Assembly (NCBI GenBank): GCA_030044775.1
Contig: JASICF010000179.1
Location: 1 to 8,360, forward strand
Direction of reading: 5' to 3'
DNA length: 8,360 nt
Source of the DNA: Candidatus Sulfotelmatobacter sp.
GTDB taxonomy: Bacteria; Acidobacteriota; Terriglobia; Terriglobales; Acidobacteriaceae
In this document: positions 1-6,485 of the stretch, in pieces
How the letters are laid out: every line of letters starts with the position of its first letter
Numbering within the stretch: position 1 is the first letter of the stretch
The notes under the pieces: model-generated
Seen by the model: only the letters and a program-made list of their open reading frames with translations
Database searches by the model: none
What the model was told of the DNA's origin: nothing
Made by a program: the position numbers and the translations under genes

Positions 1-1247
<1,247 letters not shown>

Positions 1248-1279
1248 GATTCACCGCAGAGGCATGAGAGTGTTAAGTG

Positions 1280-1309
1280 AGGCGCGGCTGTGGCCGTGCC
1301 TTTATTTTT
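1280..1309 (+). terminator. Intrinsic terminator after rpoD
   Basis: A 9-bp stem (AGGCGCGGC with GCCGTGCCT, one G-U pair) and a TGTG loop are followed directly by TTATTTTT. It lies just behind the rpoD stop on the same strand, so it most likely ends the rpoD transcript and insulates the tRNA-like gene beyond it. Confidence 0.85.
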
Positions 1310-1315
1310 CCCGAA

Positions 1316-1380
1316 TTGGGCACTATCTCGAAATTTTCCTACACTCGAGTGTCATGTTCGAGAGGTCGGGTGCTTAGAAT
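1316..1380 (+). promoter_or_regulatory. Possible promoter region of the tRNA-like gene
   Basis: Two weak sigma-70-like options precede the tRNA-like gene. One is TTGGGC (1316-1321) with TACACT (1340-1345), spacer 18. The other is a better -10, TAGAAT (1375-1380), without a good -35. Since the rpoD terminator lies just upstream, a promoter somewhere in this stretch is expected if the gene is transcribed. The exact boxes are a guess. Confidence 0.25.
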
Positions 1381-1402
1381 TGCGTTTGGCGGACAGCGTT
1401 TA

Positions 1403-1489
1403 GGAGGGTATTGCCAGTGGGTACTGGACGACGTCCGCGAAACGTCGAGTGACTTTGCAGCCACTAGGGTTCAACTCCCTTGCCCTCCT
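1403..1489 (+). tRNA. Noncanonical 8/4 tRNA-like gene (allo-tRNA type), loop triplet GCG
   Basis: The sequence folds as a cloverleaf with unusual arms. The acceptor stem is 8 bp (1403-1410 with 1481-1488, one G-U). The D-arm has 5 bp and a tetraloop (CCAGT-GGGT-ACTGG, 1414-1427). The anticodon arm has 6 bp and a 7-nt loop, CCGCGAA (1435-1441). The variable arm is 18 nt (1448-1465; AGTG/CACT, then an A-C mismatch, then 2 bp around TTGC). The T-arm has a 4-bp stem (AGGG/CCCT) around the canonical loop TTCAACT (1470-1476). Acceptor plus T-stem therefore gives 12 bp in an 8/4 split, against 7/5 in ordinary tRNAs and 8/5 in bacterial tRNA-Sec. Novel 8/4 and 9/3 tRNAs have been reported, including from Acidobacteria, as possible suppressor tRNAs or regulatory RNAs. 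The triplet in anticodon position is GCG (Arg CGC/CGU). However, position 33 is C instead of the near-invariant U, the base at 73 is U, and no CCA is encoded, so a decoding role is doubtful. The fold is seen directly; the function is inference. Confidence 0.75.
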
Positions 1490-1575
1490 CGCGGCACTCG
1501 ACACTAAAGTTTCCTTGCCTTCAGTCTGAACGTGGATTACGATTAAATTGTTTCGCGGACGCCGTTAGTATCTAT

Positions 1576-1609
1576 AAGCCCTGGGCATTGCTCGGGGCTT
1601 TGGCTTTTT
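1576..1609 (+). terminator. Hairpin with T-tract downstream of the tRNA-like gene
   Basis: An 11-bp stem (AAGCCCTGGGC with GCTCGGGGCTT, two G-U pairs) closes a three-base ATT loop and is followed by TGGCTTTTT. The T-tract is only on the plus strand, so it would end a plus-strand transcript. The nearest upstream plus-strand gene is the tRNA-like gene, which would then have an 87-base trailer. Confidence 0.6.
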
Positions 1610-1623
1610 GTGCCGCACAACTG

Positions 1624-1656
1624 CCCCACTCAAGCCAAAACCGGGGCTTGAATGTG
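1624..1656. repeat. Imperfect intergenic palindrome
   Basis: CCCCACTCAAGCC faces GGCTTGAATGTG across an 8-base loop. Six inner pairs are perfect and the outer arm has mismatches. There is no T-tract on either strand, so it is not a terminator. It resembles the short dispersed palindromes found between genes in acidobacterial genomes, but there is only one copy in this window, so that assignment is inference. Confidence 0.35.
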
Positions 1657-1755
1657 CCACCCGCCGGAGAAACCTCAAAAGCAGAGTGCGAATAAGAACG
1701 AGAAAGTGCGATGAGTCTCAGAAAGCTCACATACGCGGATGAGTTGATACTGCCA

Positions 1756-2298
1756 CTACTCGGGTTGCCACAATTCGATGGGATTTCCTTCCGGATCGTG
1801 CACGCGAGTGAAGCGCCCGATGCCCGGATAGGATTCCGGATCTTTGACCTCAATTCCCGCGTTTCGTAGCTGGGCTATCATTTTGTCGAGGTCGTGTACG
1901 CGAAAATTCACCATCCAGGCCTTGTTCGGGTCTCCGAAATATTTGGTTGTCTCGGGAAAAGGAGTGAACGAAGTCGGTCCCGCCTCCTGCTGCCACACGG
2001 TTCCTCCCTCGCTCGTTGGTGTGAGCGCGATGCCCAGATGTTGTTGGTACCAGTTTCCCAACGCTTTGGGGTCGTGAGCGCGGAAGAACAACCCTCCGAT
2101 TCCGGCTACTTTTTCCATGTCCGTTCCTTTCGATTCATTTTTGGCGGCTGCTTTCACATGCGAAGCAGGACTCGCCGGCTGTTCCCCACTCTGCGCCGCA
2201 TTCTGTGCCGCCGCAATTGAACTCTTCCGAGGCGGAATGAAGCTCGCCGCGAAAGCGTACGACAAAGTTTGAAGTACTCGGCGCCGATGCAGGCTCAT
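1756..2298 (-). CDS. VOC-fold (glyoxalase / bleomycin-resistance type) protein with Tat-like leader
   Basis: The protein has 180 residues from the ATG at 2298, which has GAGG 7 bases upstream. An in-frame ATG at 2337 lacks a Shine-Dalgarno. The N-terminus, with HRRRVLQTLSYAFAASF and AAAQ beyond it, resembles a twin-arginine signal peptide. A low-complexity Ala/Ser/Glu linker follows, then one vicinal-oxygen-chelate domain over about 115 residues. Family hallmarks are the opening FFRAHDPKALGNWYQQHLGI, the second half-module beginning MVNFRVHDLDKMIAQLRNAGIEV, and the closing HDPEGNPIELWQP with the usual C-terminal Glu. VOC proteins include dioxygenases, lyases, isomerases and binding proteins, and the substrate cannot be read from this sequence. 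An internal ATG at 2118 has a strong AAAGGA six bases ahead and would give a 120-residue leaderless domain, so the Tat-like extension could be optional or spurious. It is a single gene facing away from dnaB. Confidence 0.85.
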   Translation of the reverse strand: MSLHRRRVLQTLSYAFAASFIPPRKSSIAAAQNAAQSGEQPASPASHVKAAAKNESKGTDMEKVAGIGGLFFRAHDPKALGNWYQQHLGIALTPTSEGGTVWQQEAGPTSFTPFPETTKYFGDPNKAWMVNFRVHDLDKMIAQLRNAGIEVKDPESYPGIGRFTRVHDPEGNPIELWQPE

Positions 2299-2786
2299 GC
2301 CGTCCTCGTCGCTGCCATTTTCCGAACGGGTATGCATAAGGAAGAGGTTTGAGCTAATTGAAAGTTTAAGCTCATATAAGATACCTGCGGGCGGGGACTT
2401 CTGAAAGGTTCAATTTCAATGTCCAGCCAGCGGCACCACAACGAGTTGCCCGGGGCATCTCCGGGGCGCATAGATTCGCGTCTCGTTCCATACGCACTTC
2501 GTGTCTGCGAATACCGAGGACGTTTGATTTCTCGCGCGGTGCCTTTCGCCCCATTTCCTTTACACCGTCTAAGTTATTGATAATTCGCGCGGCTCATTTT
2601 TGCAGCCAAAGTTTATTCACAGTTTTCCTCAGCCATCCACAACGAACTCTCACCCTCCACAGCTTCTGCACACAACCGAGTGCCTTTTCTGTTGCCCGCC
2701 GCAATATTCTCGCGCAGAGTGGGTTCAGCGAAAACGTGAGCACTCTCAAGTCTGTCGAACGATGATTGCGGTGACGCTGGCGGCAG
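2299..2786. other. Gene-free stretch upstream of the VOC gene
   Basis: No reading frame here has a ribosome binding site or recognisable product. It must hold the minus-strand promoter of the VOC gene; AT-rich sequence around 2355-2385 is the likeliest place, but no clear -35/-10 pair stands out. One exact TTATNCACA match (TTATTCACA, 2613-2621) occurs alone. Confidence 0.4.
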
Positions 2787-3109
2787 CTGGCAATTCTCGA
2801 GGGTGAGTTGCCAGAGGGCACTTGGTAGCGCGCGAGCGCATGCCGCTTGCCCGGGCATTGCGGCCTCCTCCACTTCACGCTCATTGAGCGGGTTGGGCTG
2901 CTGGCCCACCGCGGCGGTTGTAGTGCGTGATTCTCCGAACCACGCATGGCACTCGGCGCCGGTAAAAGTGGCACTCATTTGGGTTTTACCCATGGGAGCG
3001 CTGTCGGACCGGTGACATCGTCTCGCTGCTCCTGGCAGCGGGAAGGACGGAACTGAGAGATCCACGAACGTGCGGCGCGGGGTGGCTGGCCCTGCGCCGC
3101 ATCTTTTTT
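2787..3109 (+). ncRNA. Candidate structured RNA ending in a terminator (unidentified)
   Basis: A chain of stem-loops occupies this stretch: CTGGCAA/TTGCCAG (2787-2814, perfect 7 bp), TGGGC/GCCCA around TGCTG (2894-2908), TGCGTG/CACGCA (2924-2946), GGTAAAA/TTTTACC (2961-2990, perfect 7 bp) and CGCTGC/GCAGCG around TCCTG (3024-3040). The last is the terminator hairpin at 3071. No credible protein gene lies here on either strand, yet a strong plus-strand terminator closes the stretch, which implies that something is transcribed rightwards. I see none of the hallmark motifs of RNase P RNA (GAGGAAAGUCC), of tmRNA (tRNA-like 3' end) or of the common riboswitches. The 5' end is unknown; 2787 is only the first clear stem. 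Divergent dnaB promoter sequence may overlap its surroundings. Confidence 0.35.
3071..3109 (+). terminator. Strong intrinsic terminator upstream of dnaB
   Basis: A 12-bp GC-rich stem (TGCGGCGCGGGG with CCCTGCGCCGCA, one G-U) and a 7-base loop TGGCTGG are followed by TCTTTTTT. It would stop plus-strand transcription about 180 bases before dnaB, so dnaB needs its own promoter within 3110-3288. No clear one is visible, though CATAAT at 3189-3194 is a possible -10. Confidence 0.85.
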
Positions 3110-3288
3110 GCCCTTGACTCTGCTTCGCTTGTTCTTCACTCTGGTCAGGAGCGCGTTTTCGGCGACGCAAACTCGAACCGAAAATTTTCATAATCATTCT
3201 GCGTTTTCCGAAGGCCGCGCCTCGCATTCACAGCCTTTATCGATTTAGTTTGCCGAAGGCATTTTGAGATTTTGGGGAAACAGATAGC

Positions 3289-4653
3289 GTGGCCACGACC
3301 GATTACAGCATCAGCACTCTTCCCGCGAACGTAGAAGCCGAGCGCTCCATCCTCGGTGCCATTCTGCTGGATAACTTTGCCTACAACCAGGCCGCCGAAC
3401 ATCTGCGCATCGAGGATTTCTCTCTCGATTCGCATCGCCGCATTTATTCCCGCATGGTCGACCTCGCCGAGTCTTCGCGTCCGATCGACATGATCACGCT
3501 GATCGACGAACTTGAGCGCCACAAAGAATTGCAGGCCATCGGCGACGTGGCCTACGTCTCGAGTCTTCTTCACGGAGTCCCCGACCGGCCCAGCATCGAG
3601 CACTACGTCAAGATCGTGCGCGACAAGGCGCTGCTGCGCGGGCTGATTCACGCCGCCAACACCGCCGTTGCGCGCGCCTCGGACCAATCCGATCCCGCCG
3701 AAGAAGTTCTGAACGACGCCGAAGCCGCCATCTTCCAGCTCTCCGAAAAGCGCATCGGGCGCGGCTTCCTCGGCGTGCAGGAAATCGTTCGCGAATCGTT
3801 CGGATCGGTCGACGCATTGCTGCAGCGCGGCCAGCGCATCACCGGGCTCGCGACGCATTACACCGATCTCGATGAAATGACGAGCGGCCTGCAGCGTTCC
3901 GATCTCGTCATCATTGCCGCGCGGCCTTCCATGGGCAAAACCGCATTTGCCATGAACATCGCCGAGAACGCCGCTGTCGAAGATCAGCAGGTCGTTGGCG
4001 TTTTCTCTCTCGAAATGTCGCGCGAAGCGTTGCTCATGCGCCTGCTCTGTTCGCAAGCGAGAGTCGACGCCCACAAGATGCGCACCGGATCCTTGTGGCA
4101 GGATGACACGCGCAAAGTGGTTCGCGCCATGGAGCAGCTCGCGCACGCTCCCATTTTCATCGATGACACTCCCGGCATATCTCTCAGCGAAATGCGCGCC
4201 AAGGCAAGACGCCTCAAACAGTCGCAAGGCAAGCTCGATCTGCTGATCATTGATTATTTGCAGTTGATGTCGGGCGGGAGCAAGCGCTACGAAAACCGCA
4301 CCCAGGAAGTCTCAGCGATTTCGCGCGGACTCAAAGCTCTTGCCAAGGAACTCGCTGTGCCAGTGATTGCGCTCTCGCAGTTAAGCCGCGCTCCGGAAAG
4401 CCGCGGTGGCGATCATCGCCCGCAGCTCGCCGATCTGCGTGAATCCGGCTCCATTGAGCAGGATGCCGATCTCGTCATGTTCATCTTCCGCGAAGAAGTC
4501 TACAAACAAGATGATCCCGACCTGCAGGGCCGGGCCGAAATCATTATCGGCAAGCAACGCAACGGTCCGATCGGCCGCGTGAATCTGGCTTTCTTAAAGA
4601 ACTCCACGCGTTTTGAGACTCTGGTTGAGGGTGGGTTGGCCCCCGAGGAGTAA
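3289..4653 (+). CDS. dnaB: Replicative DNA helicase DnaB
   Basis: The protein is the hexameric 5'-3' helicase that unwinds DNA at the replication fork and recruits primase. At 454 residues it has the normal family length. The GTG start at 3289 is supported by the family-typical beginning LPANVEAERSILGAILLD a few residues on and by GGGGA upstream. The N-terminal primase-interaction domain spans about 10-150. The RecA-like motor follows with Walker A ARPSMGKTA (211-219), the catalytic Glu in FSLEMS (242), Walker B LLIIDYLQL (318-326), the sensor-like ALSQLSR (361-367) and the arginine-finger loop GKQRNGPIG (421-429). No intein or frameshift interrupts these motifs. It is monocistronic in this window: a terminator closes the stretch upstream, and no plus-strand gene follows for 560 bases. 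No clear intrinsic terminator is seen after the stop; only a short palindrome (AACTAC-T-GTAGTT, 4670-4682) is present. Confidence 0.98.
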   Translation: MATTDYSISTLPANVEAERSILGAILLDNFAYNQAAEHLRIEDFSLDSHRRIYSRMVDLAESSRPIDMITLIDELERHKELQAIGDVAYVSSLLHGVPDRPSIEHYVKIVRDKALLRGLIHAANTAVARASDQSDPAEEVLNDAEAAIFQLSEKRIGRGFLGVQEIVRESFGSVDALLQRGQRITGLATHYTDLDEMTSGLQRSDLVIIAARPSMGKTAFAMNIAENAAVEDQQVVGVFSLEMSREALLMRLLCSQARVDAHKMRTGSLWQDDTRKVVRAMEQLAHAPIFIDDTPGISLSEMRAKARRLKQSQGKLDLLIIDYLQLMSGGSKRYENRTQEVSAISRGLKALAKELAVPVIALSQLSRAPESRGGDHRPQLADLRESGSIEQDADLVMFIFREEVYKQDDPDLQGRAEIIIGKQRNGPIGRVNLAFLKNSTRFETLVEGGLAPEE

Positions 4654-5022
4654 TTCTTCTGGTTACAGGAACTACTGTAGTTGTGGCGGGTAACTACCTT
4701 AGAGCACGGAAGTTATCTTGCCTCGTGCTACCTGTGGAAATTCTTGTGGAATTGCCAGTCGCGCCAAAAATATCTATCGGCAAAGCGAGTGAGGCGGATC
4801 ACATTCTTTTGTTTTTCTTTCCCTAATGCGCTGAATAGTAATCACTTAGGCAATTCATTCTCTATTAACGTACGGCTCGGCCGGCCCTTGCCATCGCCCT
4901 CCCTTTTTGGGGTTTTGCACATTTTGCCGTTTTAATGCTTCCGATTTCGCCACGCGAAAGACTCCTCGCAGGCGGAGCGGTTGATACGGTGGTCTGACCA
5001 TTTCACAAGATGTAAACATTTG
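4654..5022. other. Gene-free stretch after dnaB
   Basis: No frame has a credible start and product. It contains a 13-base palindrome (4670-4682), a loose hairpin with AGCACG/CGTGCT arms (about 4700-4727) and a T-rich patch (about 4900-4935) without a GC-rich stem. It ends at the decayed lepA tail. It may include eroded sequence of the same origin as that relic, but nothing is recognisable. Confidence 0.4.
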
Positions 5023-5100
5023 TCAGTCGCTTTCCTCCTCTGCCTTCAACACCGCCGGAGCTGTTCCCTGCGGGATCCAGCCCCCGACGCGCTTCGTGCG
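5023..5100 (-). pseudogene. lepA (fragment): Relic of the lepA 3' end
   Basis: On the minus strand these bases read RTKRVGGWIPQGTAPAVLK followed by AEEESD and a stop. The last residues of the intact lepA at the right of the window read RMKRIGRVDIPQEAFLAVLK followed by VGEDSD and a stop. With one codon gapped, 14 of about 25 positions are identical, including IPQ, AVLK and the terminal SD-stop. The DNA is similarly alike (for example CACCGCC, CCTGCGG and GCGCTTC in matching order on the plus strand). There is no start codon, and similarity fades upstream of the KR motif, so this is a fragment, not a gene. It has the same orientation as lepA, about 2.3 kb away. It could be a remnant of a duplicated lepA, or the old target-site copy left by an insertion or recombination event. 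Confidence 0.7.
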
Positions 5101-5181
5101 GTCTGTTCCCGTCTCCGGGGTTAAACTTCGCGGCCCTCACAGCAATTGCGCCCAGAATGGGGGAGGGAACGTCGGATTACA

Positions 5182-5215
5182 TTGACACATGGATGAAATC
5201 AGATAATATGATTAT
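5182..5215 (+). promoter_or_regulatory. Promoter and possible operator of the toxin-antitoxin pair
   Basis: A perfect TTGACA (5182-5187) is followed after 16 bases by TAATAT (5204-5209), which would place the transcription start at or within a base or two of the antitoxin ATG (5216). No Shine-Dalgarno precedes that ATG. A small perfect inverted repeat, ATAAT-ATG-ATTAT (5203-5215), overlaps the -10. This is a sensible place for autorepression by a Phd-type antitoxin, which is inference from the family. Confidence 0.6.
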
Positions 5216-5485
5216 ATGAATAAAATCATCAGCGTGACCGAGGCCGCGCGCAACTTCGCCGATTGCGTGAACCGCGCCCACTACCAGAAGGTCACGTTCG
5301 TCTTGCTGAAGGGCGGATCGCCAGTCGCGCGAATCGTGCCGGACGAACAGAAGGTTTGCACCGGCGCTGATCTGAACAACGCCCTGGCGAATGCAAGGAT
5401 CGCCCCCGGAGAGGCATCGTCCTGGAGTCGCGATCTGCGTAGCGCCCGCAGTCGGCTGAAGCCGGTAGTGGACAAATGGCGATAA
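5216..5485 (+). CDS. Antitoxin of the Phd/YefM family
   Basis: This is an 89-residue antitoxin that should bind and neutralise the PIN-domain toxin encoded next to it and repress their shared promoter. The N-terminal half (MNKIISVTEAARNFADCVNRA, then VTFVLLKGGSPVARIVP) is the characteristic Phd/YefM DNA-binding and dimerisation fold. The residues after about 45 are charged, as expected for the flexible toxin-wrapping tail (ALANARIAPGEASSWSRDLRSAR). The stop overlaps the toxin start: toxin ATG 5476, antitoxin stop 5483-5485. This is typical of translationally coupled toxin-antitoxin operons. No ribosome binding site is visible and the predicted transcript starts at the ATG, so translation may be leaderless. 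Confidence 0.9.
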   Translation: MNKIISVTEAARNFADCVNRAHYQKVTFVLLKGGSPVARIVPDEQKVCTGADLNNALANARIAPGEASSWSRDLRSARSRLKPVVDKWR

Positions 5486-5877
5486 TCCTCGATGCCGACG
5501 TCATCATCGGCGGTGAAAAAGGAAACTTCGATCTCTCCGCTTGGCTTGCATCGCAAGGCAGCGAACAGTTTGAGATCGCAGCCGTGACCGTCGCCGAACT
5601 TTGGCATGGTGTCGAGCGCGCGTCGGGACAGCATCGAACGCCTCGCGAGTCATACCTGAGAGCGCTTCTCGACGTTCTCCCCATCATCCCCTACACCGAA
5701 CAGACTGCGTATCGTCATGCTCAGCTGTGGGCGCAACTCGAAACCGCCGGCAAAATGATCGGCCCGTACGATCTGATCGTCGCCGCGACCGCCCTGGAAA
5801 GAGAAAGCACATTGGCCACATTCAACAAGCGCCATTTCGCCAATGTGAAAGGATTAAAGCTGATCGAACTGAAATGA
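5476..5877 (+). CDS. vapC: PIN-domain ribonuclease toxin, VapC family
   Basis: This is a 133-residue single-domain PIN protein, the usual VapC length. VapC toxins are Mg-dependent endoribonucleases that usually cut tRNA or rRNA and arrest growth when the antitoxin is lost. Conserved acidic positions are present: Asp6 and Asp8 in IILDADVIIG, Glu41 in TVAELWHGVERA, and Asp99 in IGPYDLIVAATAL. The C-terminal STLATFNKRHFANVKGLKLI is the standard TxNxxxF motif. It overlaps the antitoxin by 10 bases, with no separate promoter. Nothing appears truncated, so the toxin is probably active if expressed. The next plus-strand gene, 155 bases on, is tRNA-Asp. VapC proteins are known to cleave tRNA anticodon loops in several bacteria, but a link to this tRNA is only proximity. 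Confidence 0.93.
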   Translation: MAIILDADVIIGGEKGNFDLSAWLASQGSEQFEIAAVTVAELWHGVERASGQHRTPRESYLRALLDVLPIIPYTEQTAYRHAQLWAQLETAGKMIGPYDLIVAATALERESTLATFNKRHFANVKGLKLIELK

Positions 5878-6032
5878 GGACTGGGCTGTCAAAATTTGCA
5901 ACCCAATCGAAACCATGGAGCGTCGAACGCCCTTGGCTGTCGCAACCATCACTTCCCGAAATGAAATTCGATTTCGAGTTTTCTCCCTGTCGACCTTGCT
6001 GATGACCAGCGCCAACTCCTAACCTGTTCTCC

Positions 6033-6105
6033 GGGCCCGTGGTGTAACTGGTAGCATCTCTGCCTGTCACGCAGGAAGGTGCGGGTTCGAACCCCGTCGG
6101 GTCCA
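6033..6105 (+). tRNA. tRNA-Asp (anticodon GTC)
   Basis: A canonical 7/5 cloverleaf is seen. The acceptor is GGGCCCG (6033-6039) with CGGGTCC (6098-6104). The D-arm has the conserved GG (6050-6051). The anticodon stem 6059-6063/6071-6075 encloses CTGTCAC, giving anticodon GTC at 6066-6068. The variable loop is 5 nt. The T-arm is GCGGG-TTCGAAC-CCCGT. CCA is not encoded. The discriminator base is A, whereas bacterial tRNA-Asp usually has G73, an aspartyl-tRNA synthetase identity base. A weak promoter (TTGCTG 5996-6001, TAACCT 6020-6025, spacer 18) would start transcription close to the tRNA 5' end. The trailer runs about 130 bases to a terminator at 6238-6273 and contains elements complementary to this tRNA. 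Confidence 0.96.
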
Positions 6106-6150
6106 CAGCATTCCCTGGTTCCTCCGAAATGGTCGGTAGGGGAATCTGCC

Positions 6151-6176
6151 GAGGAGCTCTGACAGGCAGGCTCCTC
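6151..6176 (+). other. Hairpin whose loop is complementary to the tRNA-Asp anticodon region
   Basis: A perfect 7-bp stem (GAGGAGC/GCTCCTC) displays a 12-base loop, TCTGACAGGCAG. Its last ten bases (6160-6169) are the exact reverse complement of CTGCCTGTCA in the tRNA-Asp gene (6060-6069), which covers the 5' anticodon-stem strand and the GTC anticodon. It lies in the presumed trailer of the same transcript. The complementarity is seen directly; a function in tRNA binding or maturation is inference. Confidence 0.6.
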
Positions 6177-6218
6177 AAGTAATCTTGACTTTCGATTGGC
6201 GGGTTTCGATAATCATGT

Positions 6219-6236
6219 TGACAGGCAGAGATGCTA
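6219..6236 (-). repeat. 18-base inverted copy of the tRNA-Asp D-arm to anticodon segment
   Basis: TGACAGGCAGAGATGCTA is the perfect reverse complement of tRNA-Asp bases 6052-6069. It sits directly before the terminator hairpin. On the minus strand it reads GGTTAGCAT before CTCTGCC, which has the common GGTTAGC form of a tRNA-Asp D-loop, while the intact gene has GGTAGC. It may therefore derive from another tRNA-Asp copy inserted in inverted orientation. Confidence 0.8.
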
Positions 6237-6237
6237 A

Positions 6238-6273
6238 CCCCGAGTGGAAGCCACGCTCGGGGCTTCGCTTTTT
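6238..6273 (+). terminator. Intrinsic terminator of the tRNA-Asp unit
   Basis: CCCCGAG (6238-6244) pairs with CTCGGGG (6256-6262), with three further inner pairs (TGG/CCA) past a small bulge. CTTCGCTTTTT follows. It is oriented to end a plus-strand transcript that starts at the tRNA. Confidence 0.75.
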
Positions 6274-6304
6274 GGAGGGAGTGGCACGGATCTTAAGGGA
6301 AAAC

Positions 6305-6345
6305 TCGTGGCGCTGCTTCCCCTGACGAGGGCGTCCGGGGCTCCA
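6305..6345. repeat. Palindromic repeat, copy A
   Basis: This 41-base element begins TCGTGGCGCTGCTTCCCC and ends GGGCGTCCGGGGCTCCA. It matches copy B at 7208-7247 in the same orientation with four differences (one a single-base indel). The core CCCCTGACG faces CGTCCGGGG with one mismatch. No transposase is associated, so it looks like a small dispersed palindromic element. Confidence 0.75.
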
Positions 6346-6485
6346 CTTTGCACAGCAGGAGCAACGCCTCCGGGCCAGCTTTCGCGCTTGGGCTCACCGT
6401 GAGCCTGAAAATCCGGGGCATGAAAAGCCTCCGCCCCCTTTCGCGACAAGCGCGGAAGGCTGTGGCGCTCCGCCAGTCCGCGAAC

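Noticed and set aside
1403..1489. tRNA-Sec (selC)
   Set aside because: The triplet is GCG, not TCA, the T-stem has 4 clean pairs (8/4 not 8/5), and the discriminator base is T. The D-arm tetraloop and long variable arm do resemble Sec.
1277..1507. 76-residue plus-strand open frame after rpoD
   Set aside because: It begins inside the rpoD terminator and covers the whole tRNA-like gene, so it is not a credible protein.
2613..2621. DnaA box TTATTCACA, possible replication origin near dnaB
   Set aside because: It is the only exact match; the neighbouring CATCCACAA is poor, there is no cluster and no AT-rich unwinding region. One match is plausible by chance.
2613..3227. 204-residue minus-strand open frame upstream of dnaB
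   Set aside because: No ribosome binding site, no recognisable motif and low-complexity composition. It runs across the terminator hairpin and other stem-loops, so an RNA explanation fits better.
3145..4227. 360-residue minus-strand open frame antisense to dnaB
   Set aside because: It is entirely or mostly opposite dnaB, with no Shine-Dalgarno or recognisable domain. Such long frames arise from GC-biased third positions of the real gene.
5822..6178. Minus-strand open frame containing TGFEPAPSCVTGRDATSY
   Set aside because: This peptide is the well-known antisense translation of a tRNA gene, here tRNA-Asp, and not a protein.
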